A stretch of DNA of 15,602 bases from Chloroflexota bacterium (GTDB lineage: Bacteria > Chloroflexota > Anaerolineae > Fen-1058): NCBI GenBank assembly GCA_016219235.1, contig JACRBO010000599.1:1-15602 (forward strand), written 5' to 3'. The notes under the pieces were generated by a model that was not told the DNA's origin, did no database searches, and saw only the letters and a program-made list of their open reading frames with translations. Of this stretch, positions 1-6,671 are shown in pieces. The translations under genes and the position numbers were made by a program. The stretch's first letter is position 1, and every line of letters starts with the position of its first letter.

Positions 1-1617
1 GACGTCAACTACTTCTTTGGCGGTGTTCAGCGCCACGTCCGATCGGTCGATCGGACCCGGTTGGCCGCGTGGCTGCGCGCCGCGTATCCCATCCATCAGC
101 TGAACGTGTATTACGGCTACTTCGATCCGCCGTACAACAGTCTGCCCAACGTCGATACCGTCAACAGCGATCTGGCCTGGAACAAGGCCAAGAAAGTCTT
201 TGGCGGCGGTGAGACATCGAGTTGGCGCTACTACGGCCAAGCGTATGATATTGGCGGCTTCATGCGCGGCAAATCGATCGGCACACCGGGCAATGTGGCC
301 GCCGGGCCGACGGGCGATACCGGCGGTTGGGATCCGGACGGCAACTTTGGCGACTGGTACGGCGGCCACGAAAACGGTCACTCGTACGGGCGCGCGCACG
401 TGCAGGGCGCGCCGTATGCCGGATCAGGCAGCTGTGGTGATGAGGCCGGGCCAGACGGCAGCTATCCGTACGCGCAGGGCCGCATGAGTCCGCAAACCAC
501 CATGTGGAGCAATACCACGCTGTACGGCTTCGACTGGAGCATCTCGCCGCGCTTCATCGTGCCGCCCACCTGGTACGACCTGATGACCTACTGCGCCGGC
601 CAATGGATCAGCGATTACACGTATGAGGCGATCTGGACGCGCATGAACACCGAGCCGGTGTTGTTGAAGCAACCGGTTCTGGCGGGCGAGCAGCTGGGCG
701 TCTTTGGCAGCATCATCTCCGCCACCGACACCGTGACGCTGAGCACGTTCTATCGGGTGCCGGACGGCTCCGATGTATTCGGGCGCGATCTCAACGGCAG
801 TCACCACATCAAACTGTTGAATGCGGGCCACACCGTGTTAGCCGACTACAACTTCGCGCTGCGCGGCGCAGTGGAACACGATGAACCCACGCAGGCGATC
901 ATGGAATTCGTGCCGTGGGTGACGGGCACGCAGTCGATCGTGATTGCCAACGCCAACGGGCAGCACATCTTCACGCGCACGGTCAGTTCCAACACCCCGA
1001 CCGTGACACTGCAAGCTCCGACGGGCGGTGTGACGATGACGGGCAGCACGCTCAACGCGAGTTGGACTGCCTCAGACGCCGACGGCGATCCGCTGACCTT
1101 CTCGCTGGACTACAGCACGGACGGCGGCGCAACGTGGAATCCGTTGTCAGCCCAAATCCTGTCAACCACCGTGACACTGAACGCCGATCTACTCGCCGGC
1201 ACGACGCAGGGCAAGTTCCGCGTGTGGGTGAGCGATGGCGTCAACACCGCGACCGATGTGACCGACGGCGTGTTCACGGTGCCGAACAAAGCGCCGCAGA
1301 TCAACGCGGTGCTGCCGGTCAGCGGCACCACCTACGTGCTCAGTCAAACGATCTCGTTTGAGGCGGAGGTGTACGACATCGAAGACGGCGTGCCGCCCGA
1401 CGATCACATCACATGGGAGTCGGACCTCGACGGCGTGCTGGGCACGGGGGCGCTGCTGCAGATCGATACGCTGAGCATCGGCACGCACACTATCACGTTG
1501 AGCGTGCGCGACAATCAGAACACGTTCACGACGACTACGTTGACCGTTATCGTCGGGCCGGAAGAGGAGACCGGCAGCATCGCGCCGGATGTGTTCCTGC
1601 CGATCGTGATGAAGTGA
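1..1617 (+). CDS. Secreted metzincin-type zinc metalloprotease with Ig/PKD-like domains (5' partial)
   Basis: The frame is open from base 1, so the N-terminus and any signal peptide lie outside the window; the TTG at 61 is only an in-frame codon. Counting from base 1, residues 123-133 read HENGHSYGRAH, an exact metzincin zinc site (HExxHxxGxxH) with Glu124 as catalytic base. A Met-turn (DLMTY, Met195) follows 72 residues later, as expected for the clan. From about residue 230 come beta-rich segments: an Ig-like repeat with SDADGDPLTFSLDYSTDGG, then a PKD-like repeat (PQINAVLP onward). The chain ends PDVFLPIVMK, a short hydrophobic LPIV tail like that on other secreted proteins of Chloroflexota (recalled, not checked). 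It probably acts outside the cell on proteins. The exact peptidase family is not assigned. It is convergent with the restriction operon. Confidence 0.82.
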   Translation, partial: DVNYFFGGVQRHVRSVDRTRLAAWLRAAYPIHQLNVYYGYFDPPYNSLPNVDTVNSDLAWNKAKKVFGGGETSSWRYYGQAYDIGGFMRGKSIGTPGNVAAGPTGDTGGWDPDGNFGDWYGGHENGHSYGRAHVQGAPYAGSGSCGDEAGPDGSYPYAQGRMSPQTTMWSNTTLYGFDWSISPRFIVPPTWYDLMTYCAGQWISDYTYEAIWTRMNTEPVLLKQPVLAGEQLGVFGSIISATDTVTLSTFYRVPDGSDVFGRDLNGSHHIKLLNAGHTVLADYNFALRGAVEHDEPTQAIMEFVPWVTGTQSIVIANANGQHIFTRTVSSNTPTVTLQAPTGGVTMTGSTLNASWTASDADGDPLTFSLDYSTDGGATWNPLSAQILSTTVTLNADLLAGTTQGKFRVWVSDGVNTATDVTDGVFTVPNKAPQINAVLPVSGTTYVLSQTISFEAEVYDIEDGVPPDDHITWESDLDGVLGTGALLQIDTLSIGTHTITLSVRDNQNTFTTTTLTVIVGPEEETGSIAPDVFLPIVMK

Positions 1618-1620
1618 GAA

Positions 1621-1641
1621 CGTGATGCGTGGTGCGTGATG
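1621..1641. repeat. Degenerate heptanucleotide tandem repeat, 3 copies
   Basis: Three 7-nt units (CGTGATG, CGTGGTG, CGTGATG) start just after the stop codon of the metalloprotease gene. They match in style the arrays at 1831-1858, 7362-7396, 12903-12937 and 12954-13009. Confidence 0.7.
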
Positions 1642-1643
1642 AG

Positions 1644-1832
1644 TCAGTGCCATTAAGTTGGTGCGTCGGTCACGTCATTCCCGCGCGCTTTCGCCAGGCG
1701 CGCCCCCGCTTCGCGGACAGGGCGTGGCGGGAATCCAACGCCCAATCTGTGTAATTTGCCGATAGTCACTCTGGATGCCCGACAGAAGCATTCGGGCATG
1801 ACGTTACCTTCGGCTTAACTTACTGACATTGA
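1644..1832. repeat. Palindromic insertion-like element with imperfect terminal inverted repeats
   Basis: The ends TCAGTGCCATTAAGTT (1644-1659) and AACTTACTGACATTGA (1817-1832) are inverted copies agreeing at 13 of 16 positions. Two inner inverted repeats lie between them: ATTCCCGC/GCGGGAAT (1677-1684, 1727-1734) and ATGCCCGA/TCGGGCAT (1775-1782, 1792-1799, 9-nt loop). There is no open frame of useful size. TGAG occurs at both edges (1640-1643, 1830-1833) and could be a short target duplication. Heptamer repeats flank the element on both sides, which fits insertion into an older heptamer array. It could be a non-autonomous MITE-like element or a nested intergenic repeat. Confidence 0.5.
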
Positions 1833-1858
1833 GTGAGAAGTGACGAGTAACGAGTGAA
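1831..1858. repeat. Degenerate heptanucleotide tandem repeat, 4 copies
   Basis: Four 7-nt units read GAGTGAG, AAGTGAC, GAGTAAC, GAGTGAA. With the array at 1621-1641 it brackets the palindromic element between them. Confidence 0.7.
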
Positions 1859-1861
1859 ACG

Positions 1862-1899
1862 GTGCGGGCTTCATATCAATGAGGCCCGCACGGTTTTTT
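1862..1899 (+). terminator. Rho-independent terminator
   Basis: The arms GTGCGGGCTTC (1862-1872) and GAGGCCCGCAC (1881-1891) pair over 11 positions with one G-U pair and an 8-nt loop. A run of six T (1894-1899) follows two bases later. It is oriented for plus-strand transcription and lies about 245 nt past the metalloprotease stop, so it is the likely end of that transcript. Confidence 0.78.
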
Positions 1900-2055
1900 G
1901 GGGATTAGATTTGTGGCGGGCCGGGTTGCCCTCTAATCCGCTGCCAAAGAGCGGTGTGATCGAGGGTGCGCGGGCCGCGCCCAATGGAGCGCGTGGTCGT
2001 AGGGGCAGATGATGAACAGCGCGTTAGCGCCCACAATGTGACGTGATAGCGTGAT

Positions 2056-2235
2056 GGAAGGGGAAAGGAAAATGCAACTTTAGACCGAATGCCTGCGCCG
2101 CACCAGACCTCGGAGGTTTTAACTGCTGGCTGGCAAGGCTGGCTGGCCGGATGGAAAGACTGTCAGCCGATGCCTGAGCGTCTGTGAAAACCTCCGAGGT
2201 CTTGGTAGCCTGAGGGAGGGGAAAAGGGAAAATGC
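2056..2235. repeat. Imperfect purine-rich direct repeats flanking an inverted repeat
   Basis: GGAAGGGGAAAGGAAAATGC (2056-2075) and a 22-nt relative at 2214-2235 (GGGAGGGG, AAAAGGG, AAAATGC) lie in the same orientation on either side of the inverted repeat at 2105-2202. The right copy ends 2 nt from the res stop codon. They may be the footprint of an insertion, but purine-rich sequence can also match by chance. Confidence 0.4.
2105..2202. repeat. Inverted repeat pair between convergent genes, possible bidirectional terminator
   Basis: AGACCTCGGAGGTTTT (2105-2120) and AAAACCTCCGAGGTCT (2187-2202) are perfect 16-bp inverted copies separated by 66 nt. Each copy can also fold alone, as ACCT-CGG-AGGT followed by TTTT: the left copy in plus-strand RNA, the right copy in minus-strand RNA. 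The pair could stop readthrough from both the metalloprotease side and the res operon. The spacer carries a GGCTGGCTGG direct repeat. No gene is present. Confidence 0.6.
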
Positions 2236-2237
2236 CA

Positions 2238-4838
2238 TCAAATCATCGGCGTTTGTTCAAACACCGCAAGATCAGCAAATTCGTCGGGGCGCAGCTTCTC
2301 GTATTCCTTCTGCGGCACTTTGACGTACTGCCAACTGATGCCGGTGAGTAGTGTAGCGTTCTCACACCACAGCATCGCGGCCCGATCTTTGTTGGCAACG
2401 TCCACATCTTCACGGCCTTTGGTTTCGACCAGATGGTATGTGCCGTCCGTCAACACGGCCACGAAGTCCGGCTCGTAATAGCGCAGGTTGTTGTTGGAAT
2501 CAGTATACTCGATGGCAAAACCGAATTGTTCGGGCAGTTTGGCAAACCGATCAACATCGGGCGCGTCTTCCAGGAATTTCGCAAAGGCTTTCTCAAATTC
2601 GTTGCCACATGGCACAAGATTGTATACCGTCTTAGTAGCTGCGAGCGTCGGGCGCGAATATGGAAACGGCGGAGTGCCGGACAATTTGCGCCCCTCGTTC
2701 AATAGTTGCGGCTCCAATTCTTGCACGACCAGCGGGCGCAAGGCTTTGAGGAAGGTTTGCACGGTGACGTATTGGGCCACCTTAGTATTGATGGCTTTGA
2801 GAATGACCGGATCATCTAGGTTGACCTGCTCGCCAAACGCCCGTACTTCCAGGAACTCGCGCACTTTGGGCACGAGTGCCGCAAACTGTGACGGCAGTTT
2901 CACGTCTTGCGCGATGTGCTTGGCATAGTACGAGATAACCTCTTGCGGAGTCTGTACTTCCGGCATGGTGTAGTCGCGCTCGATCAACTTCTCCAGCGTG
3001 ATAATGTCGTAGCCTTCATAGTGAAACGTCTTTGCCGTGGCGTCATCCGCTTTACGCGGTAAGATGGGGCACGTCATGCCTGTCACGTCCAACCCGGCGA
3101 TTTCTTCGGCCAGCGTGCGCTTGCGACTCAAGATCGGGCTGAGGGTGGGCAGGATGATATCTTTGTCCAGCTTGTTCGGATCGGGTTCGATCGTAACGAT
3201 CGTGAGTTTGTCTTTACCGACCTGGAAGGTGTCGAGCGCAATGTCTTCGGTCTTCTCAAGTTGATCCACAAATTCGATAAAGGCTTTATTGCCGATCACG
3301 TCTACCCGTTCAATATAATCGGTGGCAATGTCCCGAAACATGCGCCGCAAGCCGCGCCCGATCGTTTGCTCTGGCAGAATATTGGCTTTCGACGTGTAGG
3401 GCCGCAAGCCGACAACCACCGTCACGTTTTGTACGTCCCAACCTTCACGCAGCATCAACACGCTAACAATCGCATTGATCGGATTCTTGAGATCATCGAC
3501 TTCACGCGAGGCTTTACGCGCCTTGTCCAGGTCTTTCCTGGAGACGTCCCCCGATCGATCGGTGTGAATGATCAGCAGTTTATCGCCGCCGAACTCAGAC
3601 GGATACTTGCGCTGTAAGTAATCGCCCACGTCGTCGGCCTCGGTCGTGTCGTTCATCATCACGAACAGGATCGGCTTCTTGTTGAGCGGCATTAGTTGTT
3701 GGCGGTATTCCTGCCAGCGTTCCACGCCCGCCGTGATGTAGGCTTTATAGCGAGTGCTGGCAATGTCCGATCGGGCTTCTTGAATGCCCGTGGCAATGCC
3801 TTTGACCGGGCGCTTTACAATGCCATCGATAATGGCTTGCTTGAGCGGGTAGTCAAACACTGTCCACGTGAACAATGCGCCCTTGCTATACCGGGGTGTC
3901 GCCGTAAAATCAAGTTGAGACCTCACCCCCGCCCCCTCTCCCGACGACGATGTGGCCGTCGTCAGGAGAGAGGAGAAGGCATCGTGCAAACGGCGGAGAC
4001 CCTTGTTCCATTCACTGTCTTCGTCGTGAGTGTGATGGGCTTCATCGTTGAGGATCATCACCGGCTCACAGCGGGCGATGATCCGCCGATCGAAGTCTTC
4101 GACTTCCATCTGTTGCGCGGGCGGTTTGGGGCCAAGCACTGCCGTCATCACATCCGGCTCGTTATCGTCGTTGGCCGGGCGGTTGTACATCTGCTGAATG
4201 TTCGTCAGGTACAAAGCGCCTTGTGAGTGCGCGCGTTCCCCATCGCCGCGCATGTAACAGTCGAAGTCCCAATAAATCCGCAATTCAGGCGGAATAAGGG
4301 GATCAGCCCGAAAGATACGCCCGTTGGCAAAGTCGAACTGCAACCGCTCAAACACGATCACGTTGGGTGCGATGAGCAAAAAGGTTTTGGCGTAATCGTC
4401 GCGGCCTTCGGCTGTGGCGTTGAAATACTGCCATGTGACGGCGAGTGACATGACTTTGGTTTTGCCGCTGCCGGTCGCCATTTTGATCGCGTAGCGGGCG
4501 AAGTCATCATACTGCAACAACCGCAAGTTGTTGTTGGTCCCGGCGTATTTCTCGATCAAGTCTTTATGGCGACGCACCCCGACCACTTCGTACAGGTAGA
4601 CCAGCGTCTCGAGCGCGTTGCGCTGTGAATCGTGGTAGACAAACGGTCGGCCATTGATGCGGTGCTGCGTCTGAAACCAGTGCTTGAACAGGATGCGCGT
4701 GGTCTCGGTTGCGCCCTTGTAATCTTTGGCCCGCCACTCGTCAACGGCTTTGCGAATGGCCGGCACACACGGGGCGGTCTTGACGTTCGGCTCAAGGAAG
4801 TTCAATTGGGCGTCTGGCGAGGTTTTGCGGCGCGGCAT
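2238..4838 (-). CDS. res: Type III restriction enzyme, helicase-nuclease subunit (Res)
   Basis: This is an 866-residue SF2 translocase with a nuclease tail, the expected layout for Res. Visible motifs in order are Walker A ATGSGKT (121-127), DEAH (265-268), TATP (312-315), LREGWDVQNV (463-472) and the arginine-finger motif QTIGRGLRR (491-499). At the C-terminus lies a PD-(D/E)xK site: PD at 790-791 and ETK at 805-807. Res uses ATP to move or signal along DNA and cuts together with Mod when unmodified sites are present. The ATG lies 3 nt after the upstream TAG, with an AAGGA ribosome site 7 nt before it, so translation is probably coupled. Residues 290-306 (Ser/Thr/Gly-rich) are encoded by a palindromic repeat beside the TATP motif and look like an insertion. 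No motif is lost, so the enzyme may still be active. Confidence 0.92.
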   Translation of the reverse strand: MPRRKTSPDAQLNFLEPNVKTAPCVPAIRKAVDEWRAKDYKGATETTRILFKHWFQTQHRINGRPFVYHDSQRNALETLVYLYEVVGVRRHKDLIEKYAGTNNNLRLLQYDDFARYAIKMATGSGKTKVMSLAVTWQYFNATAEGRDDYAKTFLLIAPNVIVFERLQFDFANGRIFRADPLIPPELRIYWDFDCYMRGDGERAHSQGALYLTNIQQMYNRPANDDNEPDVMTAVLGPKPPAQQMEVEDFDRRIIARCEPVMILNDEAHHTHDEDSEWNKGLRRLHDAFSSLLTTATSSSGEGAGVRSQLDFTATPRYSKGALFTWTVFDYPLKQAIIDGIVKRPVKGIATGIQEARSDIASTRYKAYITAGVERWQEYRQQLMPLNKKPILFVMMNDTTEADDVGDYLQRKYPSEFGGDKLLIIHTDRSGDVSRKDLDKARKASREVDDLKNPINAIVSVLMLREGWDVQNVTVVVGLRPYTSKANILPEQTIGRGLRRMFRDIATDYIERVDVIGNKAFIEFVDQLEKTEDIALDTFQVGKDKLTIVTIEPDPNKLDKDIILPTLSPILSRKRTLAEEIAGLDVTGMTCPILPRKADDATAKTFHYEGYDIITLEKLIERDYTMPEVQTPQEVISYYAKHIAQDVKLPSQFAALVPKVREFLEVRAFGEQVNLDDPVILKAINTKVAQYVTVQTFLKALRPLVVQELEPQLLNEGRKLSGTPPFPYSRPTLAATKTVYNLVPCGNEFEKAFAKFLEDAPDVDRFAKLPEQFGFAIEYTDSNNNLRYYEPDFVAVLTDGTYHLVETKGREDVDVANKDRAAMLWCENATLLTGISWQYVKVPQKEYEKLRPDEFADLAVFEQTPMI
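3921..3971. repeat. Palindromic repeat lying in frame inside res
   Basis: The arms CTCTCCCGACGACG (3936-3949) and CGTCGTCAGGAGAG (3957-3970) pair at 13 of 14 positions around a 7-nt loop. A CCTCACCCCC leader (3921-3930) precedes them. Leader, arm composition and loop length resemble the palindrome at 8741-8790. The segment encodes Res residues 290-306 without breaking the frame. Confidence 0.65.
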
Positions 4839-4841
4839 GGG

Positions 4842-6671
4842 CTATCCTTCACCCACAAACTGTGCAAGGGCCTCGACTGTTTCACGCAAATCGACTGGAA
4901 TCTCAGCATCTGCCATAGCGGTAATGATGCTGGAATCGGCTAACTGAATCTGATACTGATCGCGCAGGCGCTCCCGCATTCTCGGTAAGACAACTTCTTT
5001 GGCGTCACACCACTGATAACGTTTCTCGGTAGCCCATAAGCTATCCAACAGGGCTTCGGCTCGTTGAGTAATGGTGGCCGCTTCCCAGCCCAGTTTTTCG
5101 GTGCGATTATAGTCGCTCAAGGCGTTGATCAACCGCAAGCGCAATGGTTCTCGTGCTTCGGCAACAATTTCCTCGACCATTTCAACGACGTCCTGCGGCT
5201 GCGGCTGAAACATCGGCAACTGGTCAACCGCCGCGGCCACGACGGCGCGGGCAATGGCATCGGGCGCTAACAAGTAATTCTCGATCTCAATTCGATTCCA
5301 GATGCGCCAGGTTTGAGATTGAACGAAGGGGGCGGCTTGATAGCGCGCACGCTCGGCGGCGAGTTGTTCAGCCAGGGCATAATCGCGATCAGCAACCACA
5401 AACGCTTTCACATCAAGCGGCCTGTCAGCGCGGAAAGCTTGCTTGAGCGTGTGTATCATGCGTGCTACACCATCACCGGTCGGCCGCCCCTGACTGTAAA
5501 GAAAAACCAACCGCCGCTGGATGCGTTTGTAGCGGTCGGCGCCCAAAATGCAGTTGAGCCATAGTCGCAGATACTGCTCGTCCGATTTATCTTCGACGAT
5601 GATAACCTTTCGATAAGCGTCGATTAACAGGAGCGACAGATTTTCAAGACCGCCCAGGGCCGATACCGTGTTGAGTACTTCAGGCCAGACCTGCAAGCGG
5701 CGTGGCTCACCGTTGGCAAACGTGATCAGTTGATTGGGGCGCGCCGCCGCAACCAGTTCGGTCGAATGGGTTGCCGCGATAATCTGAATGCCGCCATCTG
5801 CCAGACGATCCATGACAGCAAACAAGTCTGATTGAAGTTTGCTGAATAGATGAGCGTCTGGTTCATCCAGGAGGACCGTTGTAGCGTCTTCCACCAGGAT
5901 ACTCGAAAGAATTTGCACAAATTGATGAAAGCCGCTACCGCCTGAAAACAAGTCAAGTTCAGGAGTCTTACGCCGCCGATCCGAGGAGAGTTCCACCCCT
6001 TCCGTGTAGCCCACGCGAATATAACGATCCGTTTGTTCGTCAAATTCTGGCCGCTGTAAATGAATGCTCGGAAAAATCGCTGCCAACTCCTGAATGAAGC
6101 GCTCCCACCGCTGCGGGTCTTCGCGCAAGTCAAGCAACAGGTTGCGAATAATGCCGCCATGCTGAGCCTGACCGCGCATATCCCGGCGCACGGCAGGCGT
6201 ACGGCGTTCTTCGCGCGGCCAGAAGCCGGTATAGCCCGGAATGAGTGTGATATTGAAGGCCTGCTCCAGCGGCGGCGTATCGGACACACTTTGAACGCTA
6301 AATCGATTGAAGCGCAACACAACTTCAAACTCGTAGCCGGGACCGGAATATAACTCACCCTTAACGCGGATGGGGATGGCGTTGTTGCCGCGCTGCGCGC
6401 GGCGATCCTTCCACAAGTCCAACGGTTCGGCGGCGGGTACGGTGATAAACTCGTCCGGGCCAAAGGTGCGATTCTGAAATGCCAGATGCCCGTTGCGCCG
6501 GTCGAGGCAGGTTTGATAACAAAAATTGAAGAGCGCGCAAGCTTGCAGGGCGGTTGATTTGCCACTGTTGTTTGGCCCGACCAATAAGTTAAATCCCTTA
6601 AAATCCAGTTCAAGGGTTTCAAAGCGTTTGAAGTTTTCCACACGGAGTGTCTTGAGCCACAACGGAGCCAT
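4842..6671 (-). CDS. AAA ATPase fused to a TOPRIM-like nuclease domain (OLD/PARIS-like) inside the type III R-M operon
   Basis: 609 residues from the ATG. An ABC-type ATPase domain has Walker A GPNNSGKST (32-40), a signature-like FSGGSG (242-247), Walker B VLLDEPD (266-272) and a switch His (AATHS, His302). The C-terminal half has TOPRIM-like features: Glu360 in IIVEDKSDE, and Asp428/Asp430 in VVADRDY. IEIENYLL follows (461-468), a pattern recalled from DUF4435 proteins such as AriB. The domain order fits OLD-family nucleases or a fused AriA-AriB (PARIS) protein; which one is not decided here. The protein probably senses or cuts nucleic acid in an ATP-gated way. ATG at 6671 overlaps the mod stop as TGATG, with GGAGG 7 nt upstream; a GTG 3 nt earlier is the alternative. 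Lying between mod and res suggests co-regulated defence. Confidence 0.8.
   Translation of the reverse strand: MAPLWLKTLRVENFKRFETLELDFKGFNLLVGPNNSGKSTALQACALFNFCYQTCLDRRNGHLAFQNRTFGPDEFITVPAAEPLDLWKDRRAQRGNNAIPIRVKGELYSGPGYEFEVVLRFNRFSVQSVSDTPPLEQAFNITLIPGYTGFWPREERRTPAVRRDMRGQAQHGGIIRNLLLDLREDPQRWERFIQELAAIFPSIHLQRPEFDEQTDRYIRVGYTEGVELSSDRRRKTPELDLFSGGSGFHQFVQILSSILVEDATTVLLDEPDAHLFSKLQSDLFAVMDRLADGGIQIIAATHSTELVAAARPNQLITFANGEPRRLQVWPEVLNTVSALGGLENLSLLLIDAYRKVIIVEDKSDEQYLRLWLNCILGADRYKRIQRRLVFLYSQGRPTGDGVARMIHTLKQAFRADRPLDVKAFVVADRDYALAEQLAAERARYQAAPFVQSQTWRIWNRIEIENYLLAPDAIARAVVAAAVDQLPMFQPQPQDVVEMVEEIVAEAREPLRLRLINALSDYNRTEKLGWEAATITQRAEALLDSLWATEKRYQWCDAKEVVLPRMRERLRDQYQIQLADSSIITAMADAEIPVDLRETVEALAQFVGEG

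Noticed and set aside
61..63. TTG as the start of the metalloprotease gene
   Set aside because: The frame is open back to base 1, and a secreted protein of this type needs a signal peptide that is not present after 61.
3696..4226. Plus-strand open frame of 176 codons opposite res
   Set aside because: It is antisense to conserved helicase motifs and shows no protein family features; high GC makes such shadows common.
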